Assembly (NCBI GenBank): GCA_009763385.1
Contig: CM019823.1
Location: 42,775,828 to 42,839,827, forward strand
DNA length: 64,000 nucleotides
Direction of reading: 5' to 3'
From: Coix lacryma-jobi var. lacryma-jobi
Lineage: Eukaryota; Streptophyta; Magnoliopsida; Poales; Poaceae
In this document: piece after piece, positions 43,906 through 53,991 of the stretch
How the letters are laid out: every line of letters begins with the position of its first letter
How positions within the stretch are numbered: position 1 is the stretch's first letter
Notes under the pieces: model-generated
The model's input: only the letters and a program-made list of their open reading frames with translations
The model's database searches: none
Told to the model about the DNA's origin: nothing
Position numbers and translations under genes: made by a program

Positions 43906-44697
43906 ACTATCTCGGGACCGCCGCTTCTAAAACGAGGACATAACCGTCTTCAAGAAGCCGCTACGTTCTCGTCGTCTGTCACTGCAAACCTGTTGTAATC
44001 AGAGATATGCCCAATAAGTATGATCTCCCTCCAGTTTGGTAAAAGAAGTCATTTCAAAAAACGACACGGTCTCCAAAACGTAACTTTGACCACTTGTTTC
44101 TTTTAAAATATTTATTGAAAGTGATATATATATTTTTATGAAAATATTTTTCAAGACAAATTTATTTATATGATTTTTACATCTCTAAACTCAACAATTT
44201 AAAAGTTATTCATGATTTATATTCTCAATGTTTGACCTAAACCTTATCTAAAACGACTTTTTTTACCAAACTGGAATACAACACATAGAAGTACACATTG
44301 TTGTTTGTCTTATATAAATGAAGATCATTGTGTCTTGTACCCACCGTCAGCTTGCCGACCAGCAACGCAGTCGCAGCCGGCCGTCCAGTTTGGATTAATA
44401 ATATTCACGTTCTTTTCGCTGTCATCACTGTTATTCCTCTCCCTCCCCCTTGGTTGCCTGCTCTTCTTGTTCCTGTGGAAAGGGAACACGAGCAGGAGCA
44501 CCCTCTTCAAGCACCAGTCGTCACCGCCGCCGAAACAACGCTGCCGGATCTTCTGCTGGCTCATCGCGCGCTCCAGCCGATTCACAGCTGCCTACCGCTG
44601 CTGCCGCTCGTCACGACGAGCACCAACAGCCTGAAACGAGCGAGGCTTTGGCAGGGAACAGCCTCGCTTGAAACGAGTATTTTGGAGAATAGCTGTA
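43906..44697. other. Intergenic, no gene recognised
   Basis: AT-rich up to 44300, then GC-richer with short overlapping frames in all directions (44305-44697). None is conserved to my eye. Confidence 0.35.
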
Positions 44698-45804
44698 GGG
44701 CTTGCTTGGGAGAGATTCACCACTTGAAAAATGAATCCGAATCTGTAATTCATCATGAATCAGCTCTACCATGAATCTGAGGATCTATCATGAAACTGTT
44801 TGGCATATACAGTAGATCCAGATCCACGAAGGGCAATTTAATTAGAATTGCCTAATTTACCCTTCAGATAGGTCTCGTGCGTCAGTGTCTCCAATCCTTT
44901 CTTCTCTACCGAAATTGGGGAAAAAAAATACTACGAACGTGACCCAGGAGGAGCACCGCAGGCACCATGAACGCCACCACGCTCGTCGCAGCCCGGCCTC
45001 GCCCATCGCTCGTCGTGGCCCCATGCGGTCATCGCCGCCACGCTCAGTCGTGGTACCCTTGCGCGGCCCGGCCTCGCCCATCGTGGCTCCGCGCGGCCCA
45101 TCTCGGCGCCGTCGCCGCCACGTTCGATGTGGATGCGCCGTTGTGGCTCGACGCGGCCTCTTCGCGGCGGCATCGCGCTCGTCCCCGGCGCGGACCTGAC
45201 CTCGCTCGTCGCGGCCACGGCCCGTCGTGGATCCTTCCGACCTCAGCCACGGCCAGGCCGGATGCGGAGAAGTGCTCGCCGGTCGTGTGGGGGCGAGTGT
45301 CGCGCGGTGCAGCTCGCCGACGTGGAGGGGCGGGCATGGCCACGGTGGAGGCGGGCGCGACTGCGTTGAGAGCGGGTGCCGTGCGGCGCGGCTCGCCGGC
45401 CGCGGGGAGCCGGGACGGCCGCGGTGAGGCGGCGCGTGGCCACAAAGGGCTCGTCATCCTTGGTGGGGATGGGCGCGGCTTGCTGGCCATGGTGGAGTCG
45501 GGCATGGGATGAAGAAGAAACGCGACGGAGTAGGGGGAGAAAAATAGAAACGAATCGGGAAAAATAGAAACGAACCGGTATGTTGTGTAATCAGTGGCAT
45601 TGGTGGGTAATTTTTTCCAACTCCACCAATTTGAGTTTGGTGGAGCACCCCTTGAGGAGATCCACCAAAATGGTGAATCTGACCTATAGATCCATCTTTT
45701 TGGTAAATTTGAATTTGGTGGAGCTGGACTGTTTGGCAAACTTTTCGTGGAGTGGAGCTAGATTAGGTGGATCTGGAGTTGGAGGAGCTGTCCCAAACAG
45801 GCCC
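44698..45804. mobile_element. TIR transposon with GC-rich core (non-autonomous)
   Basis: Left end GGGCTTGCTTGGGAGAG pairs, inverted, with right end CTGTCCCAAACAGGCCC, and both sides share 'agatccacc'-type phrases inward. A 3-bp duplication, GTA, flanks it, which would fit a Harbinger-type element. The centre (44970-45500) is strongly GC-rich, with Arg/Ala-rich frames in all six readings. No transposase is recognised. The core may be captured host DNA. Confidence 0.45.
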
Positions 45805-45839
45805 GTAGTATTGGATTGGTAACTCGACAGGCACGCCCA

Positions 45840-46223
45840 TGTTGAGTAATATGCTGCTGTTTCCTTACTGTTGTTTTCTTGTACAACAAGTAGCATAACT
45901 TAGTTCTTAAGTTTTCTTGGCATGTAAGATAAGGACAACTAGTAGTAGTAGTCAAATTAAATTTTGCTTATGCTGTTACACAGCTGCTAGGAGTAGCAAG
46001 CAAATCGACTTGCATGTCTATTATAATGTCTATGCAATGGAAAAAGACAACTTCTTTTGCCACAACCTTTGTGTTAAGGTTTCAGCCACTGCTGAACCGT
46101 GTGCTGTGAGGGAGAGAGCAGAGAGAGCTCAGCTCTTCTTCAACCTTGGGTCAGGGGAGAGGGAGAGGGAGAGGGAAGGAGAGCGGGGTCTGCTCACCTT
46201 GGTTGCTGGTCAAGCAACCAACA
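45840..46223 (+). repeat. 5' LTR of Copia element
   Basis: 384 bp. It contains GAGAGGGAGAGGGAGAGGG, one more hexamer copy than the 3' LTR. Confidence 0.9.
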
Positions 46224-46268
46224 AGTGGTATCAGAGCCGTACACCGTCGCTGCGCTTGACCGCTGGCG

Positions 46269-46953
46269 ATGGTTGACGACGCCACTGCAGTGCCTATGGG
46301 GACTGAGACCTCCGGGAAGGAGCTTCCCCTGGCCACTCAGCCCATGGTGGAGGTGCGCACGGTGCGGGAGGTACAGCAACACTTCCTGGCCGATGCTGAC
46401 CCACACCAACTATGGCGAGTGGGCTGTCCACATGAAGTGGAAGATGCGCGCCCGCCGTTGCTGGGCCGCCGTCGAGACTGGAGGTGTGGGTGAGGATGAG
46501 GAGGTAGGTGCCACGGAGGCGCTGCTGGCATCCACTCCGGTCGAGTTCCATGAGGCGATCGACACAAAGAACACGACAAAGGAGGCGTGGGAGATGCTTG
46601 CATCGTTCCGCGTCGACTCAGATCGAGCCAAGAAGGCCAAGGCGCAGCAGCTGCGTCGCGAGTTCGACGACATGAAGTTCCGTCATGGTGAGTCTGTGGA
46701 GGATTTCTTGCTACGGCTGCAGTCCGTGGCCAGCCAGCTGGCCGCGTTTGGGAAGCCGATGGACGAGGAGGACGTCGTGGCCAAGCTTCTTCGCGTCGTG
46801 TCGGCCAAGTACACCCAACTGGACCTCTCCATTGAGACCATGCTGGACATGGCCACATTGTCTCTGGAGGATGTGGCCGGGCGACTCCGTGCGGTGGAGG
46901 ATTGCACGCCGGCGCCACAGGAGAGAGAAGACACGCAAGCAAGCTGCTGCTGA
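46269..46953 (+). pseudogene. gag: Copia gag (UBN2-type), frameshifted
   Basis: ATG at 46269 opens MVDDATAVPMGTETSG. A shift near 46395 moves the frame to HTNYGEWAVHMKWKMRARR, the usual start of the Copia gag region, and the frame then stays open to about 46953. Features are the WAAVETG and AWEMLASFRVDSDRAKKAK stretches typical of UBN2-type gag. The zinc knuckle lies downstream in another frame. Gag packages the RNA. This copy would not give one continuous protein. Confidence 0.8.
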
Positions 46954-49900
46954 CCGAGGAGGAGTGGACGCGCGCATGAAGGAGAAGCGGCGGACCGGGG
47001 AAGGCTCTTCCAGCCGTGGCAGTAGCGGCGGTGGTGGTGGTGGCGGCAAGCAACGCAGCAAGCCGCACAGGAAAAGAGAAGAAGATCACCGACCCCAACG
47101 CGTGCAGGCGTTGCGGGAAGGTGGGGCACTGGGCGCGGGAGTGCCCGGAAAAGAAGCCAAAAAAGGAGGAGGTGCACCTGGCTTGGGAGGACAGCGACGA
47201 CGAGCACGCATTGTTGATGGGCGAGTATTGTGTGCTGCAGGAAGGCAAAGCAGGGGAGGCAGAAGCGCAGCAGAGGATTGCACCGCAGGACGTCGACCTT
47301 GACGAGCCGCGCGCGCAAGTCCATCTGGGCGCGGTCGGCGACGAGCTCGAGCATAGATGGTATCTTGACTCCGGGGCGAGCAACCACATGACGGGATGCC
47401 GCACCGCCTTCTCCGACCTCGACAAGAACAAGACTGGTTCGGTCAAGTTCAGCGATGGGTCGCGGGTTGACATCCTTGGCCAAGGCACTGTCCTCTTCTG
47501 GTGTCGGAACGGCCAGCACCGTGCACTGACGGATGTGTACTACGTCTTGTAGCTGCACTCGAGCATCGTGAGCTTGGGCAGCTGGACGCGGTGCGGATGA
47601 TTGATCCTTGAGGGAGTTGCTGTGGACAGGACAAGGACGGTGCGTGTCTGTGATTCAGGGACAAGGCGAGCGGTGTTTCTAGGTAACGCTCGCCCATATA
47701 ATGGCTTTAATCTTTATCTTCTCGATCTGAAGGTGGAGCAGCCAGTGTGTCTGGCGGCCGCGTGTACCGAGGAGCCATGGTTGTGGCACGGCCGATTCGG
47801 CCACCTGAGCTTCGACACGCTCGGGCAGCTCGGGAAGATGGTGATGGGGCTGCCACAGATCAAGCACTCCGATGAGCTTTGCGACAGCTGCCTGGCGGGG
47901 ACGCAGAGGAGGCTGCCATTTCCTAAGGCGGCGAAGTACCGGACGACGAATTCGCTCGAGCTGGTCCATGGGGTCCTTTGCGGGCCAATCACGCCGGCGA
48001 CACACGGGGCGGACGACGGTACTTCCTCCTGCTCGTGGACGACTACAGCTGGTACATGTGGCTGCAGCTCCTGACGAGCAAGAGCGACGCGGCGGACGCC
48101 ATCAAGCGCTTCAAAGCGCGCATAGGTGGAGTCCGGGAAGAAGCTGCGGGTGCTGAGGACGGACGGGCAGCGGAATTCCGGCAGTGGAGTTCCGCTGCCT
48201 ACTGCGCGGAGGAGTGGAGGGTGCCTACTGCACCCGCGCGGGGGGGACTGGGCGCCACCTCACTGCGCCATACTCGCCGCAACAGAACGACGTCGTGGAG
48301 CGCCGAAACCAGACCATCATCGACATGGCGAGGTCGATGATGAAGGCCAAGGGGGTGCCAGCGGCGTTCTAGGGAGAGGTGGTCACCACCGCGATTCACA
48401 TCCTCAACCGGTCGCCGACCAAGGCCTTGAAGGGGGTGACGCCATACGAGGCATGGCATGGGCGCAAGCCCAATGTCTCGTACCTACGCACGTTCGGTTG
48501 CATCGGCCATGCGAAGGCCACCAAGCCGGGCCTCGGCAAGCTGGAGGACAGGAGCACACGCATGGTCTTCCTCGGCTACGAGGAGGGATCAAAGGCATAT
48601 CACTTGTATGATCCGGTCGGCGGCAAGGTGGTGGGGTCCCCGGATGTGGTCTTCGACGAGGCCACGTCGTGGAAGTGGGACGAGCCGGAGGCAGGGAAAG
48701 AACAAGGTGGTGGCGGGCTCTGCGACTAATTCGTCGTCGAGCAGTTGGTGATCCATGGCCACGGCGAGGCTGTGGAGGGCGCGGTGGCCGAGGAAGCGCA
48801 AGCACCAGAACCTGCGGCGGCGGAAGCGGAGCAGTCGTCTGTTGCAGAGGTGGAGGAGCCACCTAGCCCAGGCGGAGCATGCCACTCCCCGCCAATGGAG
48901 GGGGAATCCCCTGTTTCGCCAGAACAAGGGGTGCCGACGGCGACCACCATCGAGTACGCATCACCGCCATCAAACGTCTCGGATTTCATGGACGCCTTCC
49001 ACGAAGGAGAGGAGGTCCGATTCCGGCGCATGGACAACGTTGTCGGTGAAGCAGCGGTACCAGGGCTGGCGGCGAGGTTGCTTGACGATGACCCTACTCT
49101 GCTATTGATGAGTGCAGAGGAGCCGGCTACGTTCGCAGTTGCGGAGCACGACGCGGCGTGGCGGAAGGCGATGCTGGAGGAGATGAAGTCGATCGAGGAG
49201 AACAACACCTGGGAGCTGGTCGATCCACTGGCAGGATGTCGGCCGATCGGGCTCAAATGGTTGTTCAAGGTGAAGCGGGATGAGCGCGGCGCTGTGGTTA
49301 AGCACAACGCGTGGCTCATCGCGCGGACTCGTCCAGCATGAAGGGGTGGACTTCGAGGAGGTATTCGCACCGGTGGCGCGTATGGAGTCGGTGCGGCTTT
49401 TGCTCGCACTTGCGGCGGCCAAGGATTGGCCGATCCACCACCTCGACGTCAAGTCGGCATTCTCGAACGGGGACCTAGCGGAAACGGTCTTCGTGAAGCA
49501 AGCGCCGGGTTTCGTTGTCAAAGGAGCAGAGGACAAGGTGCTGCAGCTGAGGAAGGCGCTCTACGGCCTATGCCAAGCACCGCGGGCCTGGAATGCCAAG
49601 CTCGAGACCACCATGGCAGAGCTTGGGTTCACGCGGTGTGCCACGGAGCATGCCCTGTACACCCGCCGACGGGGAAGGATCATCTCATCGTCGGGGTGTA
49701 CGTGGACAACCTCATCGTCACCGGAGCACGGGTGGCAGACATTGTTGTGTTCAAGGAGGAGATGGCCACGCGGTTCCAGATGAGTGACCTTGGCACCGTG
49801 TCTTACTACCTCGGCATCGAGGTAAAGCAGGGGCCGGACTCCATCAACCTCGGGCAGCAGGCCTACGCACAAAAGCTACTGGAGCGGGCAGGCATGGCGA

Positions 49901-50683
49901 GCTGCAAGGCAGTGGCCACACTGATGGAGGAGCGCATCAAGCTCTCGAAGCAGAGCACCACGGCGAAGGTGGACGCTACGCTCTACCGGAGCATCATCAG
50001 CGGGCTGCGCTGGCTCACGCACACACGACCGAACATCGCTTTCGTGGTAAGCTACGTAAGCCGATTCATGGAGGACCCAAGGGAGGACCACTGGATGGTG
50101 GTCAAGCGGCTGCTGCGCTACATCCAGGGCTCAGTGGAGCTGGGCATTGTCTTCCCCAAGCGCGGCGGGCTTCAGCTGACCACGTTCAGTGAGGCGCCGC
50201 CCAAGGCCATGGCTCACGACATTCAGCTACGCGGACATGGCAGGCGATGTGGACGGATGACGAAGCACCTCTGGCGTGATCGTCTTCCTCGGTGCGACGC
50301 CAATCGCGTGGCAGTCGCTGAAGCAGAAGATGGTGGCGCTATCAACATGTGAGGCGGAGTACGCCGCGGCGGCCACTGCGTCATGCCAGTTAGTCTGGTT
50401 GCGCCGGTTGTTGAGCGAGCTCACCGGAGTTGAGGCTCGGCCGCCGGCGCTCAAGGTGGACAACCAACCGGCGATCACGTTGGCAAAGAACCCCGTCCTC
50501 CACGATCGAAGCAAGCACATCGACTTGAAGTTTCACTTCCTTCGTGATTGCGTCGATGGAGGGCAACTCATCATCGAGTTCATCGACACGGGTCGGAAGC
50601 TCGCTGACATCCTCACCAAGTTGCTCGGATGCCTAAGGTTCATGGAGCTCAGGGGCATGATTGGCATGGTGGAGGTCAAGGGT
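46954..50683 (+). pseudogene. pol: Copia pol: protease, integrase, reverse transcriptase, RNase H
   Basis: In order: zinc knuckle CRRCGKVGHWARECP (about 47104-47150), protease WYLDSGASNHM (47359), a GAG-pre-integrase HHCC region (LWHGRFGHLSF, LCDSCLAGTQ; 47780-47910), integrase (LLLVDDYSWYMW; SPQQNDVVERRNQTI; 48020-48370), reverse transcriptase (WELVDPLAGCRPIGLKWLFK; HHLDVKSAFSNGDL; 49200-49900) and RNase H (LSTCEAEYAAAA, SKHIDLKFHFLRD; 50340-50560). Faults include several frameshifts, a TAG at 48370-48372 where Copia proteins have Trp (AAFW), and the RT motif YVDN (Asn codon 49708-49710) in place of YVDD. It cannot be active as written. Confidence 0.88.
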
Positions 50684-50707
50684 TAGCAGCATGATTAGGG
50701 GAAGAAT

Positions 50708-51085
50708 TGTTGAGTAATCTGTTGTTGTTTCCTTGTTGTTGTTTTCTTGTACAGCAAGTAGCATAGCTTAGTCCTTAAGTTTTCTTGGCATGTAAGATAG
50801 GACAGCTAGTAGTAGTAGTCAAATTAGATTTTGCTTGTGCTGTTACAAGCTGCTGGAGTAGCAAGCAAAATTGCAATGTTCTATATATATGTACCTATAT
50901 GCAATGGAAAAAAGGCAGCTTCTTTTGCCACAACCTTTGTGTCAAGGTTTCAGCCACTGCTAAACCGTGTGCTGTGAGAGAGAGGGCAGAGAGAGCTCAG
51001 CTCTTCTTCAACCTTGGGTCACGGGAGAGGGAGAGGGAAGGAGAGCAGGGTCTGCTCACCTTGGTTGCTGGTCCAGTGACCAACA
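50708..51085 (+). repeat. 3' LTR of Copia element
   Basis: 378 bp, TGTTGAG to CCAACA, followed by the second TSD copy at 51086-51090. Confidence 0.9.
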
Positions 51086-51354
51086 GCCCACAGTCATATA
51101 TCAGCTTTTTATATGAATTATTAGGAAACAAGACCAATTCAAGCCTCTGAACTGTTCAGTCTCTACGATCGACTGCACACAACCAAGCTTTCTGAACATT
51201 TTTTCTGAACATAAATATGAGGGGAAAGAATACAAAACCGGAAGGAATAAATAAAGGGAGCGTCAACAGTGCAATACAACATACAAGTACATCCCACATG
51301 CTTTGTATATATCAGAAAGAACGTACTGTATGGAGCTAAGGTACATAATCCAGT

Positions 51355-52117
51355 TTCAGGACAGACAGACCGACAGAGCAGGGACAAGAGAACAGAGAAA
51401 CAAAAGCTTAACTTAAGCTATATATAAATTTGTTATTATCCATGTCCCGAGTTCTGTGACCATATCCTCAACCTCGTTTCACTTACCAGTATAGGCAGAA
51501 TCGACTTTAAAGTTTAAAGTTCCAGACGCTCAAAAACTTATCAAACAGCAAACAACATAATATATAAGCGGAGCATGAGCTATACTTGATCACTGAACTA
51601 AATGATGGTCCAAATGGGGATGCAAACATAGTTAAGTGCTCAAATAGATGTGCATAGGTGGTAATAACAAAGCAAATATCTCAAAAGAGAACTCAGCAAA
51701 TGACTGGACAGCACTAACAAAACAGAAACAAATCATACAAACACTCAATTATGCTACTGATGCATAATGACCATACGTTTGCACCTGACCTAAGCAGTGG
51801 AAATAACCTCCAACACATCACCATCACATGTATCATTAGCACATTGCATACTTAAACAAATAATGCGATAAAACAAGTTCTAAGCTCTAGTACGCTTAGG
51901 GTAGCAGTCATCAAAATATCTGAACACAAAACACCATACTAATAATAGACATGAACACCGGACTGAACTATATACATGGAGATGAACCACAGTGATGTCA
52001 TGACACAGGCCTCTCTCTTCGCAACTCAGCAATAATGGATGGGAACTTCTGCGCCAACTCCATGAAACCATCAGTTAACACAGCCGGAAACTTTCTTCCA
52101 TGGCAAAGAAGTCAAGG
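51355..52117 (-). repeat. Duplicated 3' end and 3' UTR of the MATH-BTB gene
   Basis: The stretch 51355-52117 parallels 52118-52870: both contain 'gacagagcagggacaagaga', 'aaacaaaagcttaa', 'gttctgtgaccatat', 'accagtata' and then the BTB C-terminal coding end. In the left copy the coding part (about 51995-52112, minus) keeps only about the last 35 codons, with changes including a frameshift. It then joins directly to the next unit at 'cagtttcaggacagacac'. It is a tandem partial gene duplicate, not a gene. Confidence 0.75.
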
Positions 52118-52745
52118 CACAGTTTCAGGACAGACACACCAACAGAGCAGGGACAAGAGAACAGAGAAACAAAAGCTTAATTAAGCTATATGATTTTGCC
52201 ACCATCCATCCATGCCCTGAGTTCTGTGACCATATATCCTCAACAACCTCATCTCACTTTACCAGTATAAGCAGCAACTTAGTTCAAATACTACAAGGAA
52301 TCATGTCTAAAATTCCAACGCTTAAAACTAATCAACAGCAATCACCATAATATAATAAGCAGAGCATGATGCAAAAGCTACGCTTGATCACAATCAAATA
52401 GATGCGGACAAGCAATGACAAAACTAATATCATGTTAAAAGCGCAAACTCAGCTTCATAACTGGATAGGACCAATAAAACACAGAAACATCTATACAAAC
52501 ATGCAATTAAGCTATTGATGGATAATAACCATAAATTTGTGCCTAGCCTGAGCAGTGGAAATAACCTCCATCACATGTATCATTAGCACATTGCATAATT
52601 AAACAAGAACTGCGATAGAGTATGCTCTAGGCTCTAGTACGCTTGAAAATAAATATAAGATAGCAGTCACCAAAATATCAGAACACCATACTAACAGTAG
52701 CCGTGGATGCCTAAACTATATAGGTGGAGATGAATAACGGCAATG

Positions 52746-53776
52746 TCATGCCACAGGCCTCTCTTTGAGCTCAGCAATAATGGATGGGAACTGCTGCACC
52801 AACTGCACAAAACCATCAGTTAACACAGCCTCCCTGAATTTTTTCTCCATTGCAAAGAAGTCAATGCACTTGATCTTCAACTCCGGGCAGTTGTACATTT
52901 CAGCACAAGCCAAGGTAGCAGCAACTGTATCGACAGACACAATGTCCCACAATTTTTGTGCACAGCTAAGCTTCAGCCGATCCAACGCATATCGGTCAGC
53001 CGCAACAAGTAAATGATGAATCATTTCAAAGGGGCACTCACCAAATTCATTGTCTCCAAGGAAGGTGTCTGTGTACATAAATCGGAGCATGAGTTTGAAT
53101 GTAGCAGGAGCAATGTCATGTAAGGTGATAGATGCCATCTTAGCCTCAGCCATGGAACCAGTGAGCTCTGCTCGAAAGACCGGCGAACGAGCAGCAAACA
53201 ACGCTCGGTGTGCATGGAACGTCTCATTGCCAACGATGAAGGACACATCCGCCCCATCTGCGCTGTCCAGCAGGGTGCCTAGATGTTCTACAATGTTCGA
53301 AGGCGGTACAGGAATACCACGGTCATTTAAGACCATAATGCCACATATGATCCTGATGTTTCCATCTGTTACGTAATTTTCTACTAGATTAGCAAGTGCG
53401 AGAAACCGAGGGTAACCCCAGTTTCTCTTTTTGAACAGACAAACCTGTCTCCTTTGCTGAGCAGTTGAAGATGATTGCCCATCCTTGTCCATCAAAAAGA
53501 CCTCGAAGATGGCACTGACGCTCCTAGGTTTCGGTTGGCTCACTAGCTGGACGAACACAACGAGATACTCGTCATTGTCATTGTCATTATCAAAGCTAGG
53601 TTTTAATTGTCGAAAGTACTGTATCCTCCACATGTGGCCGCCAGCAGAGAAGGGGTCTGAGTAGACAACCTTGTCAACAACGAGGTGCTTGGTTTGCTCA
53701 TAATCTAATCTGAATTCATGGAAACAGAAATCAATAGGTCGGCCTTGTATCCCAGCCGAGTAAAGTCGCTTGCCCA
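52746..53776 (-). CDS. MATH-BTB domain protein (BPM-like), main exon
   Basis: The frame is open from a splice acceptor (TGTGCAG, 53783-53777) to the stop at 52746, about 343 codons. The MATH domain comes first (RLDYEQTKHLVVDKVVYSD, then FSAGGHMWRIQYF, and WGYPRFLALANL), then BTB (ADVSFIVGNETFHAHRALF, about codons 190-290), then a BACK-like tail. Such proteins are adaptors for CUL3 ubiquitin ligases: MATH binds the substrate and BTB binds cullin. They form large lineage-specific families in grasses. No in-frame ATG precedes the MATH domain in this exon, so the start must lie in another exon, or the gene has lost it; the first Met in frame is inside MATH. The intron donor is probably GTGAGTGC near 53930. 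Confidence 0.8.
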
Positions 53777-53991
53777 CTGCACAGTTAACGATCAAAAGCA
53801 ACACAATGTTAGCAGTTTCTGAGGTAACAGAAATTCAGACTGAAAAACTAAACCCCAGTTCCCGTAAGCTGCAAGAATTGGAGAGGAAAAGAAGGGACAG
53901 ATGCACTCACTATCTAGCCACCGCACGTGACGGTGGAATGGTTCCTGCCTGCTGGTTCAGTCGACCGAGGACAGGAGATGAGTTGCGCCGG
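53777..53991 (-). other. Intron 1 and downstream part of exon 1 of MATH-BTB gene
   Basis: Minus strand, from a GATAGTGAGTGC donor near 53930 to the acceptor at 53777. The exon 1 part is 53930-53986. I find no ATG in this part, so it is probably 5' UTR. Confidence 0.45.

Larger units (their letters stand above)
45840..51085 (+). mobile_element. Ty1/Copia LTR retrotransposon, full length but broken
   Basis: It is 5246 bp with a perfect TSD, GCCCA (45835-45839 and 51086-51090). LTRs are 45840-46223 and 50708-51085, about 380 bp each, TGTTGAG to CCAACA. A primer site TGGTATCAGAGCC (46226-46238, initiator-Met type) follows the left LTR, and a purine tract ATTAGGGGAAGAAT precedes the right. Domain order gag, protease, integrase, reverse transcriptase, RNase H is that of Copia. 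LTR divergence (several substitutions and small indels) suggests it is not a new insertion. Confidence 0.92.

Noticed and set aside
44885..45512. Arg/Pro-rich ORFs as a captured gene with a known function
   Set aside because: I could not match any reading to a protein family, so only the transposon shell is reported.
46337..47558. Long minus-strand ORFs (291 and 383 codons) opposite Copia gag
   Set aside because: Shadow frames of GC-rich gag and protease. The plus strand carries the recognisable domains.
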